This document shows positions 37,507 through 45,387 of a stretch of DNA of 64,000 nucleotides, piece after piece; position 1 is the stretch's first letter, and each line of letters begins with the position of its first letter. Origin of the DNA: Halomonas korlensis (GTDB lineage Bacteria > Pseudomonadota > Gammaproteobacteria > Pseudomonadales > Halomonadaceae); contig NZ_FPBP01000001.1 in NCBI RefSeq assembly GCF_900116705.1, positions 1-64,000 on the forward strand, read 5' to 3'. The notes under the pieces are model-generated. The model saw nothing but the letters and a program-made list of their open reading frames with translations, had not been told where the DNA came from and did no database searches. A program made the translations under genes and the position numbers.

Positions 37507-37581
37507 ATGAATAATATCGTCTGGATCGTCGGGGCAGTCGTCATCGTACTGGCCATTCTTTCCTTCCTGGGTTTTCGTTGA
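37507..37581 (+). CDS. Small hydrophobic single-helix protein (24 aa)
   Basis: The frame codes M-N-N-I-V-W-I-V-G-A-V-V-I-V-L-A-I-L-S-F then LGFR and stop: one transmembrane helix with a positively charged C-terminal end. AAAGGGAG lies five bases before the ATG, and a sigma-70 promoter sits about 70 bases upstream, so it is very likely expressed. Tiny proteins of similar sequence occur in other gammaproteobacteria to my recollection, but I know of no function. It is followed by a 165-base untranslated stretch and a terminator. Confidence 0.7.
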   Translation: MNNIVWIVGAVVIVLAILSFLGFR

Positions 37582-37785
37582 GGCATGACGCCTGATGCCC
37601 TTATCCGTCTTGGCTCAATAGAGGCCCTGAAACAGGAGTAGAACGAGATAGCATCCATAAATATATGGTTCTGAACACAAACTAAATCCCACCCCGGGTA
37701 TGAACTGGACTCACATCGGTGGGCTGGTTCATTCAGGTGGTGCTCAAGGCCTGATCTTGTCTTGCACAAGACCGAGGCCTTTTTT
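37582..37785 (+). ncRNA. Untranslated 3' region or small RNA ending at a strong terminator
   Basis: Between the small peptide gene and the terminator at 37746-37785 no convincing gene exists. The region could be a long 3' UTR or hold a separate small RNA; a short potential stem AGAAC/GTTCT lies near 37642-37675. I see no clear promoter of its own. Confidence 0.3.
37746..37785 (+). terminator. Rho-independent terminator upstream of the P-type ATPase gene
   Basis: AAGGCCT and TCTTG pair with CAAGA and AGGCCTT across a small asymmetry and a short loop, followed by TTTTTT. The orientation is plus strand. Confidence 0.75.
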
Positions 37786-37880
37786 GTGTCATCCTGTCAT
37801 GTCTCGTTCGTCTGGGTTGACCAGCGTAGTTCCGGCACAGACAGTGATAGCCAAGCACCTGTCTGCTGGAGGAAAAATGC

Positions 37881-40034
37881 ATGGGGGAAGAATCACCGGC
37901 TAAGTCCGCCGCTGACGACACGCTTCGATGGCGTGTCGAGGGGATGGATTGTGCCGGCTGCGTGCGCAAGGTTGAGGCTGCGGTCATGCGCGTGGATGGC
38001 GTCGGGAGCGTGGCCGCCAATGCCACTGTCGGTACCGTCAGCGTGACGCCCAGTAAAGGCTTGTCGCCATCACACCAGGCGATCGAGGGGGCGATCCGCG
38101 GCCTGGGCTATGGTGTCGCATCGGACGCTACGGATGGTGCGTCCGCGGGGCGCCCAAGGCAAGAGGCCTGGTGGCGAAGCGCCAAGGGACGCCTGGTAGT
38201 GGCAAGCGGTGCATTGCTGTTGCTGGCCTTCGCCCTGCACTGGGCATGGCCCGCGCTGGGGAATTGGCCCTTCGTCGCCGCCACTATCGTTGGCCTGGTG
38301 CCGATCGCGCAGGCGGCCTGGCAAGCCTTGCGTGTAGGAGAGCCTTTCACCATCGAGATGCTGATGACCATTGCCGCCGGCGGCGCCCTGATCATCGATG
38401 CCGCCGCCGAATCCGCGGTGGTGGTGTTCCTCTTCGCGGTGGGTGAGCTGCTTGAGGGGGTAGCGGCCTCCCGAGCACGACGCAGCATCTCGGCGCTCTC
38501 GGATCTGAAACCCTCCACGGCTCAACGGCTCGAGGACGGCGAACCCCGTGAGGTTCCCGCCGACACTCTGCTGCCGGGGCAGTGGGTATTGGTCCGCCCC
38601 GGCGATCGGGTCCCCTGTGATGGCCAAATCCGAGAAGGAGCCTCCTATCTGGATGAATCATCAGTCACCGGCGAGTCCGTGCCACCATATAAGACAACCG
38701 GGGACGCCGTCTTTGCCGGAACCGTCAACCAGGATGGTGCACTCAAGGTGGAAGTGACTCGCCGCACCGAGGACAACACCATCTCGCGGATCATTCGTCT
38801 CGTGGAAGAGGCCCAGGCCGCGAAGGCACCAGTTGCGCGTTTCATCGATCGGTTCGCCCACTGGTACATGCCGGTGGTGGTCGGCTTGGCCGGGTTGATA
38901 GCGGTGGTGCTACCACTTGCCTCAGGCCTGGCCTGGTCGGAATCGATCTATCGGGCCCTGGCGTTGCTGCTGATTGCCTGTCCCTGTGCCTTGGTAATTT
39001 CGACCCCGGCCGCCATCGCCGCCGGTCTCTCCAGCGGCGCACGCCGGGGTCTGTTGATCAAGGGTGGCGCCGTTCTCGAAACGCTGGGCAAGCTCAAGAC
39101 TATCGCCATGGACAAGACCGGCACGCTGACTGTCGGCATGCCGCAGGTCACCGATGTAACAGCCTTTACCGATGATGAGGATGAGCGAGGCATCCTGCGC
39201 TTGGCGGCAGCGCTTGAGCGCGAGTCGAGCCATCCCATCGCCACCGCGATCATGAATCATGCTCGCAAGCAGGATCTTGCCCTGCCCAGGGCACAGGCCG
39301 TCCGGGCGCTTTCCGGTTCAGGCGTGGCCGGGCATGTCGAAGGCCGCGATCTCCTGCTGGTCAGCCCTCGACATGTAGACGATTGGCTAACGGAACAGCC
39401 TGAACGCCATGTCCCTATCGAAACGCTCGAGCGAGAGGGCAAGAGCGTCGCCATTCTCGTCGAGGGCGAGCGGTTGCTTGGGCTCATCGCCGTACGCGAT
39501 GAGCCGCGCGATGATGCCAGGGAAGGCCTGAGGGCGCTCGAGCGGCTGGGCGTCAGGGCAGTGATGTTGAGCGGCGACAACGCCCGTGCGGCGGCGGCGA
39601 TCGGTCAAGCCCTGGGCATCGAGGCCCACGGTGAGTTGATGCCGGATGACAAGGCGCAACGTGTACGCAAATGGCAGGCCAATGGTCAAGGGCCGGTAGG
39701 CAAGGTCGGCGATGGCATCAACGATGCCCCGGCGCTGGCAGCGGCGGACGTTGGCATCGCCATGGGTGGCGGCACCGACGTCGCCCTCGAAACGGCGGAC
39801 GCGGCACTGCTCGGGAACCGGGTCTCAGGCATCGCGGAGCTGATCGACCTGTCACGCGCTACCCTGCGCAACGTCAAGACTAACGTGGCCCTGGCGCTGG
39901 GCTTCAAGGCTATCTTTCTGGTGACCACGGCGATGGGCGTCACTGGCCTATGGATTGCAGTGATGGCGGATACCGGCGCCACCGTGCTGGTCACCCTGAA
40001 CGCGATGCGACTACTGAGGTATCGTTATAGATAG
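37881..40034 (+). CDS. zntA: Heavy-metal translocating P-type ATPase, Zn/Cd/Pb type (717 aa)
   Basis: An inner-membrane metal exporter. One N-terminal heavy-metal-associated domain carries MDCAGC near residue 22-27. The membrane metal site is the CPC motif in LLIACPCALVIST near residue 369, the phosphorylated Asp is in DKTGT near residue 411, and the hinge is GDGINDAPALAAADVGIAMG near residue 610. CPC with a single N-terminal domain and a C-terminal helix region suits the Zn/Cd group rather than Cu, but metal choice is inferred. GGAGGA lies 7 bases before the ATG. No MerR-type regulator lies beside it. Confidence 0.9.
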   Translation: MGEESPAKSAADDTLRWRVEGMDCAGCVRKVEAAVMRVDGVGSVAANATVGTVSVTPSKGLSPSHQAIEGAIRGLGYGVASDATDGASAGRPRQEAWWRSAKGRLVVASGALLLLAFALHWAWPALGNWPFVAATIVGLVPIAQAAWQALRVGEPFTIEMLMTIAAGGALIIDAAAESAVVVFLFAVGELLEGVAASRARRSISALSDLKPSTAQRLEDGEPREVPADTLLPGQWVLVRPGDRVPCDGQIREGASYLDESSVTGESVPPYKTTGDAVFAGTVNQDGALKVEVTRRTEDNTISRIIRLVEEAQAAKAPVARFIDRFAHWYMPVVVGLAGLIAVVLPLASGLAWSESIYRALALLLIACPCALVISTPAAIAAGLSSGARRGLLIKGGAVLETLGKLKTIAMDKTGTLTVGMPQVTDVTAFTDDEDERGILRLAAALERESSHPIATAIMNHARKQDLALPRAQAVRALSGSGVAGHVEGRDLLLVSPRHVDDWLTEQPERHVPIETLEREGKSVAILVEGERLLGLIAVRDEPRDDAREGLRALERLGVRAVMLSGDNARAAAAIGQALGIEAHGELMPDDKAQRVRKWQANGQGPVGKVGDGINDAPALAAADVGIAMGGGTDVALETADAALLGNRVSGIAELIDLSRATLRNVKTNVALALGFKAIFLVTTAMGVTGLWIAVMADTGATVLVTLNAMRLLRYRYR

Positions 40035-40137
40035 ACATCTACCAGTTTAACAAGCTGGTTTGTGACACAGTGGTACTAGCAACCGGTGTGATCTGAAACA
40101 GACTACGTCTTAAAACATGGGTAATATGTTAAGCGGA

Positions 40138-40145
40138 GGGGGGGG
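40138..40145 (+). repeat. G8 homopolymer in the ribosome-site spacer of the channel gene
   Basis: Eight consecutive G residues sit directly after the GGAGG-like ribosome site and six bases before the ATG of the channel gene. Slippage here would change the spacing of the ribosome site. Confidence 0.6.
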
Positions 40146-40151
40146 CATTAG

Positions 40152-41153
40152 ATGATTGGTAGCAACTGGGTTGGCCTGGTCGGTGCGCTACTTGTCTTAT
40201 TGGTGAGTTACGATGCCATACGCACCACATTATCAGCAACAGACTCAGGACCTTTAACAAACAAAATTCTTTCCATGCTATGGGCTGTGTTGGTCCGAAT
40301 CCCTAATAAGCGTAGAAGACATGCAGTCTTGTCTGCGACAGGCCCATGGTTTTCCTTGGGGTTAATTATATTCTGGCTGATTATAACTTGGGCGGGCTGG
40401 TTCTTGCTTTTTTGTAGTTCTCACGACGCTGTTGTAAATGCTACAACATCGGCCCCAGCCTCCCTGATCGAGAGAGCTTATTTTACCGGCTATACCATTA
40501 CGACGCTAGGGTATGGTGATTTCGTGCCTGATGATAACGACTGGAAAATGCCGGCAACCGTGGCGGCGGCCAACGGTTTTTTTCTTTTCACTCTAGCTGT
40601 GACATTTATGCTCAATGTTGTTTCGTCTATCACTCAGAAACGCCAGCTGGCCCTCAATATCAGCGCATTAGGGAAAACGCCAGCACAAATTCTTCAATCC
40701 TCTGCAGATGAAGGGAGCTTCGTTAGCTTGAGCATTCAAGTTCAGCAGCTTCAGCAAAGCATCAACACAGTGGGGCAACAACACTTAGCATTTCCCATCC
40801 TTCATTATTATCATGCTGAACACAGCGATAAGTCACTTCCTCTTGCTCTGACTCGGTTGTACCAGACTTTAGCGCTGGTGTGCTATGGAAACAACTGTCT
40901 TTCGCCCACGACACGTTCCCAACTCGTCTCGGCTAAGAACGTGGTTGAGCAGTTTCTTGACACACTAGGCAGCGCATTTATCAAACCAAAAGCCGAATCA
41001 CCGGACATTCCTGACCTAGCATCTGTAGCCGGCCTACCGGGCTTTAATCGTCCCGCTAGCGAACTTCAAAGTCACCTAAAATCTTTAGAGAAGCAAAAGC
41101 TACTTCTCGCATATGTTAATAAAGATGGCTGGGAGTGGCAGGAAATATGGTAG
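40152..41153 (+). CDS. Two-helix potassium-channel-like protein (333 aa)
   Basis: An ion channel family protein. Two hydrophobic segments (about residues 7-25 and 70-95) and a third (about 135-160) flank a pore loop with the potassium selectivity filter TITTLGYGDFVP near residues 115-126. The remaining 170 residues are soluble and rich in Gln and Leu (QVQQLQQSINTVGQQHL), with no RCK domain I recognise. The gene is distinctly more AT-rich and uses codons unlike its neighbours, which suggests horizontal acquisition. Confidence 0.82.
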   Translation: MIGSNWVGLVGALLVLLVSYDAIRTTLSATDSGPLTNKILSMLWAVLVRIPNKRRRHAVLSATGPWFSLGLIIFWLIITWAGWFLLFCSSHDAVVNATTSAPASLIERAYFTGYTITTLGYGDFVPDDNDWKMPATVAAANGFFLFTLAVTFMLNVVSSITQKRQLALNISALGKTPAQILQSSADEGSFVSLSIQVQQLQQSINTVGQQHLAFPILHYYHAEHSDKSLPLALTRLYQTLALVCYGNNCLSPTTRSQLVSAKNVVEQFLDTLGSAFIKPKAESPDIPDLASVAGLPGFNRPASELQSHLKSLEKQKLLLAYVNKDGWEWQEIW

Positions 41154-41222
41154 TTTTCAACTACTGCAGTTGTAAATAATGGCTCTACTTCGTGGGCTAT
41201 CTGCCTGTGGATGAAGTGTGCG

Positions 41223-41621
41223 ATGCCAAACGACTTTCTTTCCCTTGATCGTTTGCGTGAACAGGCCCGGGAGTGGGAAGCGGAGTTCTCTTTGTGGGTG
41301 GCGGAACTGGGACGTTACGTCAAGCGTGCCGAGGCCCGTGATCGCCTGGGGGCCTATCTACGCGGCTTGCTGGGTGACATTGGGCGACGCAACAGTTGGC
41401 AACTGGCCGAACATCAGGGCGACGCTCATTCCTGGGGCTCTCAACACCTGATCCATCGTGCCCGCTGGGACGAAGGACGGTGTACGCGACGTCGTGCGTC
41501 AGCGGGTCTACCACGATGAGGAAGGAGTGCTGGTTGCCGATGAGACGGGGGTCCTGAAGAAAGGCCAGCGCTCGACAGGCGCAAAGCGCCAGTACAGCGG
41601 CACCGCCAGCGTGATCTGGAG
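41223..41621 (+). pseudogene. Broken IS701-family transposase fragment
   Basis: The first part reads MPNDFLSLDRLREQAREWEA and then RLGAYLRGLLGDI and NSWQLAEHQGDA, the N-terminus of IS701-type transposases. A frameshift near 41475-41483 moves the frame, after which [34 protein letters not shown] and KRQYSGTAS follow, including the first Asp of the DDE triad. The reading ends about 41610, where IS5-type sequence takes over. Less than half of a full transposase is present, so it is inactive. Confidence 0.8.
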
Positions 41622-41755
41622 ATGAAGCAGACCAAGAAGGGCAACCAATGGTATTTCGGCCTGAAGGCCCATATCGGCGTCGATGCGGTCACCGGACTGA
41701 CGCACAGTATCGTCGATGTCACCATGGCCGGCGCCCTGGTCCGTTTGGCTGTATA
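41612..41755 (+). pseudogene. IS5-family transposase fragment joined to the IS701 remnant
   Basis: [20 protein letters not shown] then [17 protein letters not shown] is the conserved central stretch of IS5-family transposases. It is joined directly to the IS701 remnant in another frame and breaks off at about 41715, followed by unrelated residues to a stop at 41753-41755. No start, no terminal repeats and no catalytic Glu are present. Confidence 0.8.
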
Positions 41756-42287
41756 ACCCATCAAGATGGACTCATGCAATGGTGGCCAGTGCAGAATTCC
41801 TCAGCGGAATATGGCTAGCTAGCTCCGATCTAGCATCTATTTTTCGTTAAGCTGCATGGACGAACCAGGAAGGCGAGTTGGCATGTCACTCCTTTTCTGC
41901 AAATACATTGAGGTAGCCCCGGGGGCACAATTCCAATATCGGCAAGTCAAGCATCGGCGCCTCCTTCGGCTTCTGTGGGGCGGAGTTCAGCATTGCAAGC
42001 GCGGAAGACATGGTAGAGTCGGGATCCCGGTGACCGGCTTGCCGTACAGCACTGCCTTGACGGTAAGAAATAGCTAGAATGGAACTCGACGAGAGCGGCC
42101 AAGAGAGCTTCGCCAGACGGTTAAAAAGATAACTTTTGAATTACTTAAATATACCGTTATCTTTCAGGTCGAAAAAAAACTGCACCCTCGTAAGGGGCCT
42201 CTTTGTCCAGTTCAGCCTGACAACCGTGATCACGCCGGCGGATCCTACCGTCCGCCAGAGTTACCTACCTGCCAGCAAGGGAAGGGG
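41756..42287. other. Gene-poor mosaic region after transposase debris
   Basis: I find no credible gene. Short open frames here have no ribosome site and no recognisable family. The region is patchy in composition, with an AT-rich part at about 42115-42170 that holds a nine-base inverted repeat AAAGATAAC/GTTATCTTT (42125-42133 and 42156-42164) around a 22-base loop. It looks like the remains of inserted DNA. Confidence 0.5.
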
Positions 42288-42314
42288 ATGCTGCCGCCCA
42301 GCGAGAAGCATCCC
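42285..42314. repeat. Inverted repeat GGGATGCT/AGCATCCC
   Basis: GGGATGCT at 42285-42292 pairs with AGCATCCC at 42307-42314 across 14 bases. It could be a hairpin or an insertion scar at the beginning of the orphan reading frame. Confidence 0.5.
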
Positions 42315-42701
42315 ATCCCAGCAACTTCGAATGCGAATCCGACCTGCTTCGCTGGCGCCCAGCATTTCGGCCAATTCGCATATCTAATCAGCGGTACGGA
42401 TAAGCACCAAAGCTTGGCTTCGGTGCGCCATGAGCACGCCATTGTCACGGCGACTGCGTTGCGCGAGCATCAGGATAAGACGAGCGAGAGGATGGTGCGA
42501 CGTCTGGCGGCGCGTACTGAGGCAGGACACTGGTTTTGGGAGGTGCTCACCGAACTGGACCGGAGGCTGCGTCAGCTGCTGGGCGAGCTGAGGTCAGGTG
42601 ACAAGTATCATGATCGCGCGATCTATTATCATCCGGACCAGGAGACCTACGAGAAGCTAAATAGAGAATACCGTAAGAACGTCCGGCACTATCTAGCTTG
42701 A
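42288..42701 (+). CDS. Hypothetical protein, possibly a truncated gene (up to 137 aa)
   Basis: The C-terminal 85 residues look coding: charged and helical, with codons like the chromosome (TALREHQDKTSERMVRRLAA, then GHWFWEVLTELDRRLRQLLG and QETYEKLNREYRKNVRHYLA). The first 45 residues look unlike a protein core. An in-frame GTG at 42423 may be the real or secondary start, so the gene may have lost its 5' end to the rearrangements upstream. No family is recognised. Confidence 0.35.
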   Translation: MLPPSEKHPIPATSNANPTCFAGAQHFGQFAYLISGTDKHQSLASVRHEHAIVTATALREHQDKTSERMVRRLAARTEAGHWFWEVLTELDRRLRQLLGELRSGDKYHDRAIYYHPDQETYEKLNREYRKNVRHYLA

Positions 42702-42754
42702 TCCGCTAGGAGCCAGAAGAGAGGTGTGGGTCTAAGTATGGGTTAACGTAATCC

Positions 42755-42788
42755 AAAAATAAAAAAAGCCGCTGCAATCAGCGGCTTA
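42755..42788 (-). terminator. Rho-independent terminator of the tRNA-Ser gene
   Basis: On the minus strand AAGCCGCTG pairs with CAGCGGCTT around ATTG, followed by a run of T residues. It lies 11 bases past the tRNA 3' end. Confidence 0.9.
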
Positions 42789-42798
42789 TCAAGAAAAT

Positions 42799-42889
42799 TG
42801 GCGGAGGGACAGGGATTCGAACCCTGGAAGGGCTATTAACCCTTGCCGGTTTTCAAGACCGGTGCATTCAACCGCTCTGCCATCCCTCC
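42799..42889 (-). tRNA. serT: tRNA-Ser (anticodon TGA), CCA encoded
   Basis: The minus strand folds as a class II tRNA of 91 bases: acceptor GGAGGGA with TCCCTCC and encoded GCCA, D-arm GCAGAGCGGTTGAATGC, anticodon stem CACCGGT with loop CTTGAAA (anticodon TGA, reading UCA), a long variable arm (AAGGGTTAATAGCCCTT) and T-arm with GGTTCGAATCC. All arms pair. Confidence 0.96.
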
Positions 42890-42904
42890 GGCTTACGGTG
42901 CAGC

Positions 42905-42932
42905 ATAGTACCAGTTTTCGTTCGTTGGTCAA
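42905..42932 (-). promoter_or_regulatory. Sigma-70 promoter of tRNA-Ser
   Basis: On the minus strand TTGACC (42932-42927), 16 bases and TACTAT (42910-42905) form a near-consensus promoter. Transcription would start only about nine bases before the tRNA 5' end. Confidence 0.8.
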
Positions 42933-43141
42933 GCACCTAGCGGATCAATATCTTAGCGAGCTTCAGGGCACGCTTCGAGGCGATATGCAAGCCAGCTATG
43001 AGCTTAGCGCGACGTGCGAGGGAGATTACGCCATAGCGTAAATACCGTTGAGTGACGGTGAGACAATGACTTGCGCCGGGAACTATGAGTGGGCATTCTA
43101 GGTCTATCATTCGAATCATCATAACAGGGAGCTCTGAAATA

Positions 43142-43810
43142 ATGGCTTACCAAGATACGCATCTGACGCGTCCGCAGTCTCAGGCGGTTAGCACCAATAA
43201 GGTGCTTCGTAACACCTATGGCCTGCTCGCCATGACGCTGCTGTTCTCTGCTGTGACTGCCGGTGGTGCCATGGCCATGGGCATCGAGCGGATGAATATC
43301 TTTGTGTTTTTCATTGGCGCCTATGGCTTGATGTTCCTGGTGCACAAGACAGCCAATTCCGCGATGGGGCTGCTGTCTACCTTTGCTTTTACTGGGTTTA
43401 TGGGCTTTACCCTAGGGCCGATCCTCAGTGCCTACTTGACACTACCCAACGGCGCTCAATTGATTATGACGGCATTGGGCATGACTGGCGCCACTTTCCT
43501 GGGGCTTTCCGCGGTAGCCTTGGTGACCCGCAAGGATTTCAGCTTCCTGGGTAATTTCCTGATGGCGGGTGCCATCGTGCTGATTCTAGCCATGGTGGCG
43601 GGACTGATCTTCCAGATCCCTGCGCTGTCCTTGATGGTTTCGGCAGGCTTTGTGCTCTTCTCTTCTGCCGCCATTCTCTATCAGACCAGCGAGATCGTGC
43701 ATCGCGCCGGCGAGACCAACTACATTCTTGCCACTATCACGCTCTATGTCTCGATCTACAATCTCTTCATCAGCCTGCTCTCGATTCTCGGTATCATGAG
43801 CAACGACTGA
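43142..43810 (+). CDS. yccA: Bax inhibitor-1 family membrane protein (222 aa)
   Basis: A seven-helix inner-membrane protein of the BI-1/YccA family; E. coli YccA interacts with and slows the FtsH protease. The start MAYQDTHLTRPQ and the family stretches VLRNTYGLLAMTLLFSAVTA, FTGFMGFTLGPILSAYL and the C-terminal YILATITLYVSIYNLFISLL are clear. The ATG at 43142 has GGGAG about ten bases upstream. An earlier in-frame start at 43085 adds a non-conserved leader. Like E. coli yccA it lies directly before a tus gene. Confidence 0.93.
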   Translation: MAYQDTHLTRPQSQAVSTNKVLRNTYGLLAMTLLFSAVTAGGAMAMGIERMNIFVFFIGAYGLMFLVHKTANSAMGLLSTFAFTGFMGFTLGPILSAYLTLPNGAQLIMTALGMTGATFLGLSAVALVTRKDFSFLGNFLMAGAIVLILAMVAGLIFQIPALSLMVSAGFVLFSSAAILYQTSEIVHRAGETNYILATITLYVSIYNLFISLLSILGIMSND

Positions 43811-43830
43811 CCGTTTAGCGCCACGATGTC

Positions 43831-43858
43831 ACTGGCCCCGCCTATTGGCGGGGCCAGT
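43831..43858 (+). terminator. Perfect 12-base stem between yccA and tusD
   Basis: ACTGGCCCCGCC pairs perfectly with GGCGGGGCCAGT around TATT. No T-run follows directly, so termination may be partial; the tusD ribosome site AGGAGG begins seven bases later. Confidence 0.6.
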
Positions 43859-43882
43859 CCGTTCAGGAGGCTTTTTTCTGTA

Positions 43883-44275
43883 ATGCGTTATGCCATTCTG
43901 CTGCTCGGCGCCCCTTATAGTCACCAGGCGTCGCATTCCGCTCTGCGCTTCGCCCACGCCCTTATCGCGCGTGGGCATGCGCTCCAGGCGGTATTTTTCT
44001 ACCATGATGGTGTGCATAATGCGGCGCGTCTTGCAGCCCCGCCACAGGATGAACGACATTTGACAGATGAATGGATTGCCCTGCATGCCGAACATGGCAC
44101 CTCGCTGGAGGTATGCATCGCCGCGGCATTGCGCCGGGGTCTTGTCGATGAGCGTGAGGCCGTACGCCATGGCAAGTCGGGGCATAGCCTGGAAGCCCCC
44201 TTCGAGCTGACCGGATTAGGGCAGCTAATCGACCTCGGGCAGCGATGCGATCGGCTAATCACCTTTGCTCCATGA
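43883..44275 (+). CDS. tusD: Sulfurtransferase complex subunit TusD (130 aa)
   Basis: The sulfur-carrying subunit of the TusBCD complex, which passes persulfide sulfur from TusA to TusE for 2-thiouridine at tRNA position 34. It starts MRYAILLLGAPYSHQASHSA, and Cys78 in TSLEVCIAAALRRG is at the known active position. AGGAGG at 43865-43870 precedes the ATG at 43883 by 12 bases, which is long. The reading extended to 43826 would run through the hairpin and is not supported. Confidence 0.94.
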   Translation: MRYAILLLGAPYSHQASHSALRFAHALIARGHALQAVFFYHDGVHNAARLAAPPQDERHLTDEWIALHAEHGTSLEVCIAAALRRGLVDEREAVRHGKSGHSLEAPFELTGLGQLIDLGQRCDRLITFAP

Positions 44276-44290
44276 AGGGAAGGACACTCC

Positions 44291-44662
44291 ATGACAGCAC
44301 ACGCTTCCTCTGACCTTCTGGTGATATTGCGTCATGGTCCCCACGGCAGCAGCCTGCTTCGTGATGGGCTGGATGCGGCACTGGTCGCGGCAGCCTTTGG
44401 CCAGCGGGTGTCTCTCTTGTTCATGGGGGAAGGCGTCATGGCCCTAGTGGATGATCAGCAGACCGACCCGCTGGGTCCGAAGGGCACAGCAGCGACGCTT
44501 ACTATGCTCACGATGTATGATATCGAGACGATACTGGTGGAAGAAGCGGCTCTCGAGCATATCGGGCTTGCTCCGTCCGATCTGATGCTGCCAGTGTGTC
44601 TAATGTCCGGCAAAGCATTGTCGGCCCTGCCGGCCTCACACCGCCTGGTGCTGACATTCTGA
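44291..44662 (+). CDS. tusC: Sulfurtransferase complex subunit TusC (123 aa)
   Basis: A DsrF-like structural subunit of the TusBCD relay. It contains VILRHGPHGSSLLRDGLDAA and FGQRVSLLFMGEGVMAL, the family core. No catalytic cysteine is needed in TusC. It starts 15 bases after tusD with AAGGGAAGGA upstream. Confidence 0.92.
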   Translation: MTAHASSDLLVILRHGPHGSSLLRDGLDAALVAAAFGQRVSLLFMGEGVMALVDDQQTDPLGPKGTAATLTMLTMYDIETILVEEAALEHIGLAPSDLMLPVCLMSGKALSALPASHRLVLTF

Positions 44663-44707
44663 CCCATTATTACTTAATGACCTGGCTTGCTCGTCCCGAG
44701 GATTTCT

Positions 44708-44998
44708 ATGCTGTTGCATGTGCTCAACCGCGCCCCCACGACCAGCCGGGTCTACCAGCAGGCATTGGCCATGATGGGCGAGGAGGATCGATTGCTGCTT
44801 GTCGAAGACGGTGTGCAGGGCGCATTGCCGCAGATGGTCCGCCATTTCAGTGAGGTGCATGGACGGCTATTTGCTCTCAGAGAGGATCTAGCATCGCGTG
44901 GTCTGCTGGGTCGATGTGATGCCTCGGTTCAGGTGGTCGATGTCGACGGCTTTGTTCACTTGACCGAGCAGGCTGAGCGCACGGTGAGTTGGTACTGA
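44708..44998 (+). CDS. tusB: Sulfurtransferase complex subunit TusB (96 aa)
   Basis: A DsrH-like subunit of the TusBCD relay: MLLHVLNRAPTTSRVYQQAL and LLLVEDGVQGAL, ending RTVSWY. The ATG at 44708 has GAGGA five bases upstream; an in-frame start seven codons earlier is less likely. Its TGA overlaps the tusE ATG (TGATG). Confidence 0.9.
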   Translation: MLLHVLNRAPTTSRVYQQALAMMGEEDRLLLVEDGVQGALPQMVRHFSEVHGRLFALREDLASRGLLGRCDASVQVVDVDGFVHLTEQAERTVSWY

Positions 44999-45351
44999 TG
45001 GCATCTACTACTCTTGCACGCTACCTCGACGTGGAAGGGCAACCTATCGGTCTCGATCCCGAGGGTTACCTGGTCGATCTTGATATCTGGTCGCCAGCAG
45101 TGGCTCATGCGCTGGCCGAAGAAGACGGAATCGAGCTGACAGACGAGCATTGGGAGGTGATCAAGGTGCTACGAGACTTCTATGCGCGCTTCGCCATGGC
45201 ACCTCCCATGCGGCCATTAGTCAAGGCGGTAGGCCAGTCGCTGGGCGATGAAAAGGGGCGTTCGATTCATCTGATGCGCCTCTTTCCTGGCAGCCCGGCC
45301 AAGGTCGCCGCTCGCCTGGCGGGCCTGCCCAAGCCTGCTAACTGTCTATGA
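44998..45351 (+). CDS. tusE: Sulfur relay protein TusE, DsrC family (117 aa)
   Basis: TusE receives persulfide sulfur from TusD and hands it to MnmA, which thiolates U34 of tRNA Glu, Gln and Lys. DsrC-family features are LDPEGYLVDLDIWSPAVAHAL and LRDFYARFAMAPPMRPLVK, and the C-terminal PKPANCL with the conserved penultimate cysteine C116. The second DsrC cysteine eleven residues earlier is absent, which marks TusE rather than dissimilatory DsrC. Confidence 0.94.
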   Translation: MASTTLARYLDVEGQPIGLDPEGYLVDLDIWSPAVAHALAEEDGIELTDEHWEVIKVLRDFYARFAMAPPMRPLVKAVGQSLGDEKGRSIHLMRLFPGSPAKVAARLAGLPKPANCL

Positions 45352-45387
45352 AACGCTGTTTATGAATTGCCACATGATTGGACTGCC

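Noticed and set aside
37700..37903. Possible 67-codon gene upstream of zntA
   Set aside because: It reads through a strong terminator and overlaps the zntA ribosome site and start, and has no recognisable sequence.
41856..42077. Possible 73-codon gene in the mosaic region
   Set aside because: No ribosome site, no family, and it lies amid insertion debris.
42799..42889. Attachment-site duplication of the tRNA-Ser 3' end
   Set aside because: Scanning 40.0-42.7 kb by eye, I found no second copy of the tRNA 3' sequence, so no attL/attR pair can be claimed.
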